This document shows positions 1 to 12,426 of a stretch of DNA of 64,000 bases, piece by piece. Position numbers and translations under genes: made by a program. The stretch is taken from positions 1 to 64,000 of the forward strand of contig NW_027018029.1 of assembly GCF_032854445.1 (NCBI RefSeq), in the 5' to 3' direction. This DNA is from Liolophura sinensis. Lineage: Eukaryota > Mollusca > Polyplacophora > Chitonida > Chitonidae. Under the pieces are notes generated by a model. It saw nothing but the letters and a program-made list of their open reading frames with translations, was not told the DNA's origin and did not search any database. Positions within the stretch are counted from its first letter, which is position 1. Each line of letters starts with the position of its first letter.

Positions 1-703
1 GATTTCTCGTCATAAAATACGTCGGATTAGCCTCTTACCAGCAGCGCACTGGAACAGTTTTTCCACTTTTGCATTTTTGCCCGGTCTTTTTGTTAATTGA
101 AATCGGCTACACTGTACTCTGTACAATCGCTACTGGTCATAAGTTATATTCAACTTTTGACTATAAGTTATGTGCCCTTCGGTAGCCTCTTACCAGCAGC
201 ACTGGAATAGTTTTTCCACTTTTGCCTTTTTGCCTGGTCTTTTTGTTAATTGAAATCGCCTACACTGTACTCTGTACAATCGCGACTGGTCATTACTATA
301 TTCAACTTTTGACTATAAGTTATGTGCCCTTCGGCAGCCCGGAAGACCTGAAATCTTTGGGCTAAGCCCATTTAACTCACCCAGCAATTGCCTTACTTCT
401 AAGTGCAAGACAATCTCAATGTCTTTATCTACGTGTAGAAAAACCACACCATTTGTACATAAAAAACACAAGGTACTTGATACAGTCTGCTGTAAAAAGT
501 ACAACTGACCACAGGCCCACATGAATAAGGTGCCAAAAGATGCAGAATTGAGCAGGTATCGGCAGCTGTTGAAAAATTGCAAATTTCCCTGGTTTCCATG
601 GAGTAAGAGCCGTTGCTGTGCACGTGATTATGACATAAATGATCATTCAATTGTCACTACAGCCAAAAGTATTGGTCGGAGAGCAACGGGGTTGGCACCA
701 TTC
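1..703. repeat. 703-bp long unit with internal ~154-bp duplication
   Basis: The unit runs normally to CTTCGGTAGCC near 187, then jumps back to TCTTACCAGCAGCACTGG and repeats the first part, so about 154 bp (roughly 28-182) are present twice (second copy about 183-337). The junction lies on TAGCC, a word found both in GGATTAGCCTCTTACC and in CGGTAGCCCAGAAG. This suggests a microhomology-mediated event. The first copy also carries a local change, GGTCATAAGTTATATTC in place of GGTCATTACTATATTC. The same structure recurs at 3579, 4282, 8278 and 8981. Confidence 0.9.
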
Positions 704-1041
704 GATTTCTCGTCACAAAATACGTCGGATTAGCTTTTTACCGGCAGCACTGGAACAGTTTTTCCACTTTTGCATTTTTGCCTGGTCTTTTTGTAAATTG
801 AAATCGGCTACACTGTACTATGTACCATCGCGACTGGTCCTTACTATATTCAACTTTTGACTATATGTTATGTGCCCTTCGGTAGCCCAGAAGACGTCAA
901 ATGTTTGGGCTAAGCCCATTTAACTCACCCAGCAATTGCCTTACCTCTAAATCGAAGGCACGTGATTATGACATCAATGATCATTCAATTGTCACCACAG
1001 CCAAAAGTATTGGTCGGAGAGCAACGCGGTTGGCACCATTG
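704..1041. repeat. 338-bp short unit (211-bp internal deletion), copy 1
   Basis: The sequence joins CCTCTAAATCGAAG (about 943-956) directly to GCACGTGATTATGAC. This removes the 211 bp that normally run from ACAATCTCAATG through the A-rich part, variable linker and CCATGG to GTTGCTGG. The flanks match ordinary units. The deletion is shared exactly with the next unit, so it arose once and was then duplicated. Confidence 0.92.
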
Positions 1042-1379
1042 GATTTCTCGTCACAAAATACGTCGGATTAGCCTCTTACCAGCAGCACTGGAACAGTTTT
1101 AACACTTTTGCATTTTTGCCTGGTCTTTTTCTTAATTGAATTCGGCTACACTGTACTCTATGCAATCGCGACTGGTCATTACTATATTCAACTTTTGACT
1201 ATATGTTATGTGCCCTTCGGTAGCCCAGAAGACGTCAAATGTTTGGGCTAAGCCCATTTAACTCACCCAGCAATTGGCTTACCTCTAAGTCGAAGGCACG
1301 TGATTATGACATCAATGATCATTCAATTGTCACTACAGCCAAAAGTATTGGTCGGAGAGCAACGCGGTTGGCACCATTC
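1042..1379. repeat. 338-bp short unit (211-bp internal deletion), copy 2
   Basis: It has the same deletion junction as the unit at 704 (CTAAGTCGAAG joined to GCACGTGATT near 1295). It differs from that unit by scattered substitutions, for example GCAATTGGCTTACC, TTCGGCTAC and the CAGTTTTAACACTTTTGC variant that it shares with the following full-length unit at 1380. The two short units are tandem neighbours and together measure 676 bp. Confidence 0.92.
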
Positions 1380-3578
1380 GATTTCTCGTCACAAAATACG
1401 TCGGATTAGCCTCTTACCAGCAGCACTGGAACAGTTTTAACACTTTTGCATTTTTGCCTGGTCTTTTTGTTAATTGAAATCGGCTACACTGTACTCTGTG
1501 CAATCGCGACTGGTCATTACTATATTCAACGTTTGACTATATGTTATGTGCCCTTCGGTAGCCCAGAAGACCTGAAATCTTTGGGCTAAGCCCATTTAAC
1601 TCACCCAGCAATTGCCTTACTTCTAAGTGCAAGATAATCTCAATGTCTTTATCTACGTGTAGAAAAAACCAGACCATTTGTACGTGAAAAAAACAAGGTA
1701 CTTGATACAGTCTGCTGTAAAAAGTACAACTAAACACTGACCCACATGAATAAGGTGCCAAAAGATGCGGAATTGAGCCAGGCATCGGCAGCTGTTGAAA
1801 AATTGCAAATTTTCCTGGTTTCCATGGAGTAAAAGCCGTTGCTACGCACGTGATTATGACATCAATGATCATTCAATTGTCACTACAGCCAAAAGTATTG
1901 GTCGGAGAGCAACGCGGTTGGCACCATTCGATTTCTCGTCACAAAATACGTCGGATTAGCCTCTTACCAGCAGCACTGGAACAATTTTTCCACTTTTGCA
2001 TTTTTGCCTGGTCTTTTTGTAAATTGAAATCGGCTACATTGTACTCTGTACAATCGCGACTGGTCATTTCTATATTCAACTTTTGACTATAAGTTATGTG
2101 TCCTTCGGCAGCACAGAAGACCTGAAATCTTTGGGCCAAGCCCATTTAACTCACCCAGCAATTGTCTTACTTCTAAGTCCAAGACAATCTCAATGTCTTT
2201 ATCTACGTGTAGAAAAACCACACCATTTGTACATAAAAAACACAAGGTACTTGATACAGTCTGCTGTAAAAAGTACAACTAAACACTGACCCACAATTAT
2301 AAGGTGCCAAAAGATGCGGAATTGGGCCAGGCCTTGGCAGCTGTTAAAAAATTGCAAATATCCCTGGTTTCCATGGAGGAGGAGCCGTTGCTGGGCACGT
2401 GATTATGACATCAATGATCATTCAATTGTCACTACAGCCAAAAGTATTGGTCGGAGAGCAACGCGGTTTGCACCATTCGATTTCTCGTGACAAAATAAGT
2501 CGGATTAGCCTCTCACCAGCAGCACTAGAACAGTTTTTCCACTTTTGCATTTTTGCCTGGTCTTTTTGTTAATTGAAATCGGCTACACTGTACTCTGTAC
2601 AATCGCGACTGGTCATTACTATATTCAACTTTTGACTATAAGTTATGTGCCCTTCGGTAGCCCAGAAGACCTGAAATCTTTGGGCCAAGCCCATTTAACT
2701 CACCCAGCAATTCCCTTACTTCTAAGTCGAAGACAATCTCAATGTCTTTATCTACGTGTAGAAAAACCACACCATTTGTACGTGAAAAACACAAGGTACT
2801 TGATACAGTCTGCTGTAAAAAGTACAACTGAACACTGACCCACTTCAGTAAGGTGCCAAAAGATGCGGAATTGAGCCAGGCATCGGCAGCTGTTGAAAAA
2901 TTGCAAATTTCTCTGTTTTCCATGGAGTAAGAGCCGTTGCTACGCACGTAATTATGACATAAATGATCATTAAATTGTCACTACAGCCAAAAGTATTGGT
3001 CGGAGAGCAACGCGGTTTTGCACCATTCGATTTCTCGTCACAAAATACGTCGGATTAGCCTCTTACCAGCAGCACTGGAACAGTTTTTCCACTTTTGCAT
3101 TTTTACCTGGTCTTTTTGTTAATTGAAATCGGCTACACTGTACTCTGTACAATCGCGACTGGTCATTACTATATTCAACTTTTGACTATAAGTTATGTGC
3201 CCTTCGGTAGCCCAGAAGACGTCAAATCTTTGGGCTAAGCCCATTTAACTCACCCAGCAATTGTCTTACTTCTAAGTCCAAGACAATCTCAATGTCTTTA
3301 TCTACGTGTAGAAAAACCACACCATTTGTACATAAAAAAACACAAGGTACTTGATACAGTCTGCTGTAAAAAGTACAACTAAACACTGACCCACATTTAT
3401 AAGGTGCCAAAAGATGCGGAAATGGGCCAGGCCTCGGCAGCTGTTAAAAAATTGCAAATATCCCTGGTTTCCATGGAGTAAGAGCCGTTGCTGGGCACGT
3501 GATTATGACATCAATGATCATTGAACTGTCGCTACAGCCAAAAGTATTGGTCGGAGAGCAACGCGGTTTGCACCATTC

Positions 3579-4281
3579 GATTTCTCGTCACAAAATACGT
3601 CCGATTAGTCTCTTACCAGCAGCACTGGAACAGTTTTTCCACTTTTGCACTTTTACCTGGTCTTTTTGTTAATTGAAATCGGCTACACTGTACTCTGTAC
3701 AATGGCGAATGGTCATAAGTTATATTCCACTTTTGACCATAAGTTATGTGCCCTTCGGTAGCCTCTTACCAGCAGCACTGGAATAGTTTTTCCACTTTTG
3801 CCTTTTTGCCTGGTCTTTTTGTTAATTGAAATCGGCTACACTGTACTCTGTACAATCGCGACTGGTCATTACTATATTCAACTTTTGACTATAAGATATG
3901 TGCCCTTCGGCAGCCCAGAAGACCTGAAATCTTTGGGCTAAGCCCATTTAACTCACCCAGCAATTGCCTTACTTCTAAGTGCAAGACAATCTCAATGTCT
4001 TTATCTACGTGTAGAAAAACCACACCATTTGTACATAAAAAAACAAAAGGTACTTGATACAGTCTGCTGTAAAAAGTACAACTAAACACTGACCCACATT
4101 TATAAGGTGCCAAAAGATGCAGAATTGAGCCAGGCATCGGCAGCTGTTAAAAAATTGCAAATATCCCTGTTTTCCATGAAGTAAGAGCCGTTGCTGGGCA
4201 CGTGATTATGACATCAATGATCATTGAATTGTCGCTACAGCCAAAAGTATTGGTCGGAGAGCAACGCGGTTTGCACCATTC
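3579..4281. repeat. 703-bp long unit with internal duplication
   Basis: It has the same TAGCC-junction duplication as the unit at 1 (junction near 3760-3770), here with GGTCATAAGTTATATTCCAC and GACCATAAG in the first copy. It is followed directly by another long unit, giving a pair of long units inside the 4,699-bp block. Confidence 0.92.
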
Positions 4282-4983
4282 GATTTCTCGTCCTAAAATA
4301 CGTCGGATTAGCCTCTTACCAGCAGCACTGGAACAGTTTTTCCACTTTTGCATTTTTGCCTGGTCTTTTTGTTAATTGAAATCGGCTACACTGTACTCTG
4401 TACAATCGCGAATGGTCATAAGTTATATTCCACTTTTGACCTTAAGTTATGTGCCCTTCGGTAGCCTCTTACCAGCAGCACTGGAATAGTTTTTCCACTT
4501 TTGCCTTTTTGCCTGGTCTTTTTGTTAATTGAAATCGGCTACACTGTACTCTGTACAATCGCGACTGGTCATTACTATATTCAACTTTTGACTATAAGAT
4601 ATGTGCCCTTCGGCAGCCCAGAAGACCTGAAATCTTTGGGCTAAGCCCATTTAACTCACCCAGCAATTGCCTTACTTCTAAGTGCAAGACAATCTCAATG
4701 TCTTTATCCACGTGTAGAAAAACCAGACCATTTGTACATAAAAAACACAAGGTACTTGATACAGTCTGCTGTAAAAAGTACAACTAAACACTGACCCACA
4801 TTTATAAGGTGTCAAAAGATGCGGAATTGAGCCAGGCCCCGGCAGCTGTTAAAAAATTGCAAATATCCCTGGTTTCCATGGAGTAAGAGCCGTTGCTGGG
4901 CTCGTGATTATGACATAAATAATCGTTCAAATGTCGCTACAGCCAAAAGTATTGGTCGAACAGCAACGCGGTTGGCACCATTC
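4282..4983. repeat. 702-bp long unit with internal duplication
   Basis: Second member of the long-unit pair, with the junction near 4460-4470. It starts with the private change TCGTCCTAAAATACG in place of TCGTCACAAAATACG. It carries CTTAAG at the position where its 4,699-bp copy at 8981 has CATAAG. Confidence 0.92.
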
Positions 4984-7900
4984 GATTTCTCGTCACAAAA
5001 TACGTCGGATTAGCCTCTTACCAGCAGCACTGGAACAGTTTTTCCACTTTTGCATTTTTGCCTGGTCTTTTTGTTAATTGAAATCGGCTACACTGTACTC
5101 TGTACAATCGCGACTGGTCATTACTATATTCAACTTTTGACTATAAGTTATGTGCCCTTCGGTAGCCCAGAAGACCTGAAATCTTTGGGCTAAGCCCATT
5201 TAACTCACCCAGCAATTGCCTTACTTCTAAGTCCAAGACAATCTCAATGTCTTTATCTACGTGTAGAAAAACCACACCATTTGTACGTGAAAAACACAAG
5301 GTACTTGATACTGTCTGCTGTAAAAAGTACAACTGAACACTGACCCACTTCAGTAAGGTGCCAAAAGATGCGGAATTGAGCCAGGCATCGGCAGCTGTTG
5401 AAAAATTGCAAATTTCCCTGGTTTCCATGGAGTAAGAGCCGTTGCTACGCACGTAATTATGACATAGATGATCATTAAATTGTCACTACAGCCAAAAGTA
5501 TTGGTCGGAGAGCAACGCGGTTTGCACCATTCGATTTCTCGTCACAAAATACGTCGGATTAGCCTCTTACCAGCAGCACTGGAACAGTTTTTCCACTTTT
5601 GCATTTTAACTGGTCTTTTTGTTAATTGAAATCGGCTACACTGTACTCTGTACAATCGCGACTGGTCATTACTATATTCAACTTTTGACTATAAGTTATG
5701 TGCCCTTCGGTAGCCCAGAAGACGTCAAATCTTTCGGCTAAGCCCATTTAACTCACCCAGCAATTGTCTTACTTCTAAGTCCAAGACAATCTCAATGTCT
5801 TTATCTACGTGTAGAAAAACCACACCATTTGTACATAAAAAACACAAGGTACTTGATACAGTCTGCTGTAAAAAGTACAACTGACCACAGACCCACATGA
5901 ATAAGGTGCCAAAAGATGCAGAATTGAGCCAGGTATCGGCAGCTGTTGAAAAATTGCAAATTTCCCTGGTTTCCATGGAGTAAGAGCCGTTGCTGGGCAC
6001 GTGATTATGACATAAATGATCATTCAATTGTCACTACAGCCAAAAGTATTGGTCGGAAAGCAACGCGGTTGGCACCATTCGATTTCTCGTCACAAAATAC
6101 GTCGGGTTAGCCTCTTACCAGCAGCACTGGAACAGTTTTTCCACTTTTGCATTTTTGCCTGGTCTTTTTGTAAATTGAAATCGGCTACACTGTACTATGT
6201 ACAATCGCGACTGGTCATTACTATATTCAACTTTTGACTATATGTTATGTGCCCTTCGGTAGCCCAGAAGACGTCAAATCTTTGGGCTCAGCCCATTGAA
6301 CTCACCCAGCAATTGTCTTACTTCTAAGTCCAAGACAATCTCAATGTCTTTATCCACGTGTAGAAAAACCACACCATTTGTACATAAAAAACACAAGGTA
6401 CTTGATACAGTCTGCTGTAAAAAGTACAACTAAACACTGACCCACATTTATAAGGTGTCAAAAGATGCGGAATTGAGCCAGGCCCCGGCAGCTGTTAAAA
6501 AATTGCAAATATCCCTGGTTTTCATGGAGTAAGAGCCGTTGATGGGCACGTGATTATGACATAAATAATCATTCAAATGTCGCTACAGCCAAAAGTATTG
6601 GTCGGACAGCAACGCGGTTGGCACCATTCGATTTCTCGTCACAAAATACGTCGGATTAGCCTCTTACCAGCAGCACTGGAACAGTTTTTCCACTTTTGCA
6701 TTTTTACCTGGTCTTTTTGTTAATTGAAATTGGCTACACTGTACTCTGTACAATCGCGACTGGTCATTACTATATTCAACTTTTGACTATAAGTTATGTG
6801 CCCTTCGGTAGCCCAGAAGACGTCTAATCTTTCGGCTAAGCCCATTTAACTCACCCAGCAATTGTCTTACTTCTAAGTCCAAGACAATCTCAATGTCTTT
6901 ATCTACGTGTAGAAAAACCACACCATTTGTACATAAAAAACACAAGGTACTTGATACAGTCTGCTGTAAAAAGTACAACTGACCACAGACCCACATGAAT
7001 AAGGTGCCAAAAGATGCGGAATTGAGCCAGGTATCGGCAGCTGGTAAAAAATTGCAAATTTCCCTGGTTTCCATGGAGTAAGAGCCGTTGCTGGGCACGT
7101 GATTATGACATAAATGATCATTCAATTGTCGCTACAGCCAAAAGTATTGGTCGGAGAGCAACGCGGTTTGCACCATTCGATTTCTCGTCACAAAATACGT
7201 CGGATTAGCCTCTTACTAGTAGCACTGGAACAGTTTTTCCACTTTTGCATTTTTGCCTGGTCTTTTTGTTAATTGAAATCGGCTACACTGTACTCTGTAC
7301 AATTGCGACTGGTCATTTCTATATTCAACTTTTTACTATATGTTATGTGCCCTTCGGTAGCCCAGAAGACGTCAAATCTTTGGGCTCAGCCCATTTAACT
7401 CACCCAGCAATTGTCTTACTTCTAAGTCCAAGACAATCTCAATGTCTTTATCCACGTGTAGAAAAACCACACCATTTGTACATAAAAAACACAAGGTACT
7501 TGATACAGTCTGCTGTAAAAAGTACAACTGACCACAGACCCACATGAATAAGGTGCCAAAAGATGCGGAATTAAGCCAGGTATCGGCAGCTGGTAAAAAA
7601 TTGCAAATTTCCCTGGTTTCCATGGAGTAAGAGCCGTTGCTGGGCACGTGATTATGACATAAATGATCATTCAATTGTCGCTACAGCCAAAAGTATTGGT
7701 CGGAGAGCAACGCGGTTTGCACCATTCGATTTCTCGTCACAAAATACGTCGGATTAGCCTCTTACCAGCAGCACTGGAACAGTTTTTCCACTTTTGCATT
7801 TTTGCCCGGTCTTTTTGTTAATTGAAATCGGCTACACTGTACTCTGTACAATCGTGACTGGTCATTACTATATTCAACTTTTGACCATAAGTTATGCGCC

Positions 7901-8277
7901 CTTCGGTAGCCCAGAAGACCTGAAATCTTTGGGCTAAGCCCATTTAACTCACCCAGCAATTGTCTTACTTCTAAGTCCAAGACAATCTCAATGTCTTTAT
8001 CTACGTGTAGAAAAACCACACCATTTGTACATAAAAAAACACAAGGTACTTGATACAGTCTGCTGTAAAAAGTACAACTAAACACTGACCCACATTTATA
8101 AGGTGCCAAAAGATGCGGAAATGGGCCAGGCCTCGGCAGCTGTTAAAAAATTGCAAATATCCCTGGTTTCCATGGAGTAAGAGCCGTTGCTGGGCACGTG
8201 ATTATGACATCAATGATCATTGAACTGTCGCTACAGCCAAAAGTATTGGTCGGAGAGCAACGCGGTTTGCACCATTC

Positions 8278-8980
8278 GATTTCTCGTCACAAAATACGCC
8301 CGATTAGTCTCTTACCAGCAGCACTGGAACAGTTTTTCCACTTTTGCACTTTTACCTGGTCTTTTTGTTAATTGAAATCGGCTACACTGTACTCTGTACA
8401 ATCGCGAATGGTCATAAGTTATATTCCACTTTTGACCATAAGTTATGTGCCCTTCGGTAGCCTCTTACCAGCAGCACTGGAATAGTTTTTCCACTTTTGC
8501 CTTTTTGCCTGGTCTTTTTGTTAATTGAAATCGGCTACACTGTACTCTGTACAATCGCGACTGGTCATTACTATATTCAACTTTTGACTATAAGATATGT
8601 GCCCTTCGGCAGCCCAGAAGACCTGAAATCTTTGGGCTAAGCCCATTTAACTCACCCAGCAATTGCCTTACTTCTAAGTGCAAGACAATCTCAATGTCTT
8701 TATCTACGTGTAGAAAAACCACACCATTTGTACATAAAAAAACAAAAGGTACTTGATACAGTCTGCTGTAAAAAGTACAACTAAACACTGACCCACATTT
8801 ATAAGGTGCCAAAAGATGCAGAATTGAGCCAGGCATCGGCAGCTGTTAAAAAATTGCAAATATCCCTGTTTTCCATGAAGTAAGAGCCGTTGCTGGGCAC
8901 GTGATTATGACATCAATGATCATTGAATTGTCGCTACAGCCAAAAGTATTGGTCGGAGAGCAACGCGGTTTGCACCATTC
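8278..8980. repeat. 703-bp long unit, copy of the unit at 3579
   Basis: It lies 4,699 bp downstream of 3579 and differs by single bases, such as ACGCCCGATT for ACGTCCGATT near its start. It has the same TAGCC junction (near 8460). Confidence 0.93.
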
Positions 8981-9682
8981 GATTTCTCGTCCTAAAATAC
9001 GTCGGATTAGCCTCTTACCAGCAGCACTGGAACAGTTTTTCCACTTTTGCATTTTTGCCTGGTCTTTTTGTTAATTGAAATCGGCTACACTGTACTCTGT
9101 ACAATCGCGAATGGTCATAAGTTATATTCCACTTTTGACCATAAGTTATGTGCCCTTCGGTAGCCTCTTACCAGCAGCACTGGAATAGTTTTTCCACTTT
9201 TGCCTTTTTGCCTGGTCTTTTTGTTAATTGAAATCGGCTACACTGTACTCTGTACAATCGCGACTGGTCATTACTATATTCAACTTTTGACTATAAGATA
9301 TGTGCCCTTCGGCAGCCCAGAAGACCTGAAATCTTTGGGCTAAGCCCATTTAACTCACCCAGCAATTGCCTTACTTCTAAGTGCAAGACAATCTCAATGT
9401 CTTTATCCACGTGTAGAAAAACCAGACCATTTGTACATAAAAAACACAAGGTACTTGATACAGTCTGCTGTAAAAAGTACAGCTAAACACTGACCCACAT
9501 TTATAAGGTGTCAAAAGATGCGGAATTGAGCCAGGCCCCGGCAGCTGTTAAAAAATTGCAAATATCCCTGGTTTCCATGGAGTAAGAGCCGTTGCTGGGC
9601 TCGTGATTATGACATAAATAATCGTTCAAATGTCGCTACAGCCAAAAGTATTGGTCGAACAGCAACGCGGTTGGCACCATTC
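8981..9682. repeat. 702-bp long unit, copy of the unit at 4282
   Basis: It lies 4,699 bp downstream of 4282 and shares the private TCGTCCTAAAATACG start. It differs at CATAAG (9140) and at ACAGCTAAAC (9479), where most units have ACAACTAAAC. Confidence 0.93.
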
Positions 9683-12426
9683 GATTTCTCGTCACAAAAT
9701 ACGTCGGATTAGCCTCTTACCAGCAGCACTGGAACAGTTTTTCCACTTTTGCATTTTTGCCTGGTCTTTTTGTTAATTGAAATCGGCTACACTGTACTCT
9801 GTACAATCGCGACTGGTCATTACTATATTCAACTTTTGACTATAAGTTATGTGCCCTTCGGTAGCCCAGAAGACCTGAAATCTTTGGGCTAAGCCCATTT
9901 AACTCACCCAGCAATTGCCTTACTTCTAAGTCCAAGACAATCTCAATGTCTTTATCTACGTGTAGAAAAACCACACCATTTGTACGTGAAAAACACAAGG
10001 TACTTGATACAGTCTGCTGTAAAAAGTACAACTGAACACTGACCCACTTCAGTAAGGTGCCAAAAGATGCGGAATTGAGCCAGGCATAGGCAGCTGTTGA
10101 AAAATTGCAAATTTCCCTGGTTTCCATGGAGTAAGAGCCGTTGCTACGCACGTAATTATGACATAGATGATCATTAAATTGTCACTACAGCCAAAAGTAT
10201 TGGTCGGAGAGCAACGCGGTTTGCACCATTCGATTTCTCGTCACAAAATACGTCGGATTAGCCTCTTACCAGCAGCACTGGAACAGTTTTTCCACTTTTG
10301 CATTTTAACTGGTCTTTTTGTTAATTGAAATCGGCTACACTGTACTCTGTACAATCGCGACTGGTCATTACTATATTCAACTTTTGACTATAAGTTATGT
10401 GCCCTTCGGTAGCCCAGAAGACGTCAAATCTTTCGGCTAAGCCCATTTAACTCACCCAGCAATTGTCTTACTTCTAAGTCCAAGACAATCTCAATGTCTT
10501 TATCTACGTGTAGAAAAACCACACCATTTGTACATAAAAAACACAAGGTACTTGATACAGTCTGCTGTAAAAAGTACAACTGACCACAGACCCACATGAA
10601 TAAGGTGCCAAAAGATGCAGAATTGAGCCAGGTATCGGCAGCTGTTGAAAAATTGCAAATTTCCCTGGTTTCCATGGAGTAAGAGCCGTTGCTGGGCACG
10701 TGATTATGACATAAATGATCATTCAATTGTCACTACAGCCAAAAGTATTGGTCGGAAAGCAACGCGGTTGGCACCATTCGATTTCTCGTCACAAAATACG
10801 TCGGGTTAGCCTCTTACCAGCAGCACTGGAACAGTTTTTCAACTTTTGCATTTTTGCCTGGTCTTTTTGTAAATTGAAATCGGCTACACTGTACTATGTA
10901 CAATCTCGACTGGTCATTACTATATTCAACTTTTGACTATATGTTATGTGCCCTTCGGTAGCCCAGAAGACGTCAAATCTTTGGGCTCAGCCCATTGAAC
11001 TCACCCAGCAATTGTCTTACTTCTAAGTCCAAGACAATCTCAATGTCTTTATCCACGTGTAGAAAAACCACACCATTTGTACATAAAAAACACAAGGTAC
11101 TTGATACAGTCTGCTGTAAAAAGTACAACTAAACACTGACCCACATTTATAAGGTGTCAAAAGATGCGGAATTGAGCCAGGCCCCGGCAGCTGTTAAAAA
11201 ATTGCAAATATCCCTGGTTTTCATGGAGTAAGAGCCGTTGATGGGCACGTGATTATGACATAAATAATCATTCAAATGTCGCTACAGCCAAAAGTATTGG
11301 TCGGACAGCAACGCGGTTGGCACCATTCGATTTCTCGTCACAAAATACGTCGGATTAGCCTCTTACCAGCAGCACTGGAACAGTTTTTCCACTTTTGCAT
11401 TTTTACCTGGTCTTTTTGTTAATTGAAATTGGCTACACTGTACTCTGTACAATCGCGACTGGTCATTACTATATTCAACTTTTGACTATAAGTTATGTGC
11501 CCTTCGGTAGCCCAGAAGACGTCTAATCTTTCGGCTAAGCCCATTTAACTCACCCAGCAATTGTCTTACTTCTAAGTCCAAGACAATCTCAATGTCTTTA
11601 TCTACGTGTAGAAAAACCACACCATTTGTACATAAAAAACACAAGGTACTTGATACAGTCTGCTGTAAAAAGTACAACTGACCACAGACCCACATGAATA
11701 AGGTGCCAAAAGATGCGGAATTGAGCCAGGTATCGGCAGCTGGTAAAAAATTGCAAATTTCCCTGGTTTCCATGGAGTAAGAGCCGTTGCTGGGCACGTG
11801 ATTATGACATAAATGATCATTCAATTGTCGCTACAGCCAAAAGTATTGGTCGGAGAGCAACGCGGTTTGCACCATTCGATTTCTCGTCACAAAATACGTC
11901 GGATTAGCCTCTTACTAGTAGCACTGGAACAGTTTTTCCACTTTTGCATTTTTGCCTGGTCTTTTTGTTAATTGAAATCGGCTACACTGTACTCTGTACA
12001 ATTGCGACTGGTCATTTCTATATTCAACTTTTTACTATATGTTATGTGCCCTTCGGTAGCCCAGAAGACGTCAAATCTTTGGGCTCAGCCCATTTAACTC
12101 ACCCAGCAATTGTCTTACTTCTAAGTCCAAGACAATCTCAATGTCTTTATCCACGTGTAGAAAAACCACACCATTTGTACATAAAAAACACAAGGTACTT
12201 GATACAGTCTGCTGTAAAAAGTACAACTGACCACAGACCCACATGAATAAGGTGCCAAAAGATGCGGAATTAAGCCAGGTATCGGCAGCTGGTAAAAAAT
12301 TGCAAATTTCCCTGGTTTCCATGGAGTAAGAGCCGTTGCTGGGCACGTGATTATGACATAAATGATCATTCAATTGTCGCTACAGCCAAAAGTATTGGTC
12401 GGAGAGCAACGCGGTTTGCACCATTC

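Larger units (their letters stand above)
1..3028. repeat. Irregular left segment of the array (six units)
   Basis: Unit starts are 1, 704, 1042, 1380, 1930 and 2479. This is the most length-variable part of the window: one 703-bp unit, two 338-bp units, then units of 550, 549 and 550 bp. The units from 704 to about 1,530 share private words such as CAGTTTTAACACTTTTGC (1042 and 1380 units) and CCTTACCTCTAA, showing that they are close relatives. There is no gene. The irregularity resembles the more degenerate parts of satellite arrays, but the window does not show whether the array edge is near. Confidence 0.85.

Noticed and set aside
2103-2115. CTTCGGCAGCACA, identical to part of the 5' stem-loop of U6 snRNA
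   Set aside because: The 13-base match is complete in only this unit (others read TTCGGTAGCCCAG), and the ACAGAGA box and the rest of U6 are absent downstream. Chance similarity is the likeliest explanation.
5725-6027. Recurrent minus-strand ORF of 100-112 codons (MNDHLCHNH... type) found in dozens of units
   Set aside because: It recurs because the unit does. Between copies it changes non-conservatively (FLCTNG versus FSRTNG), is truncated by linker variants (TAAACACTG versus TGACCACAG) and by indels, and overlaps equally long plus-strand ORFs. No domain is recognisable.
7245-7547. Recurrent plus-strand ORF of about 97-100 codons (MHFCLVFLLIE... type) with hydrophobic start
   Set aside because: The apparent hydrophobic N-terminus is the translated T-rich tract. 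The right-half tract change (GGTTTTTTG) shifts its frame in many units, with no sign of maintenance.
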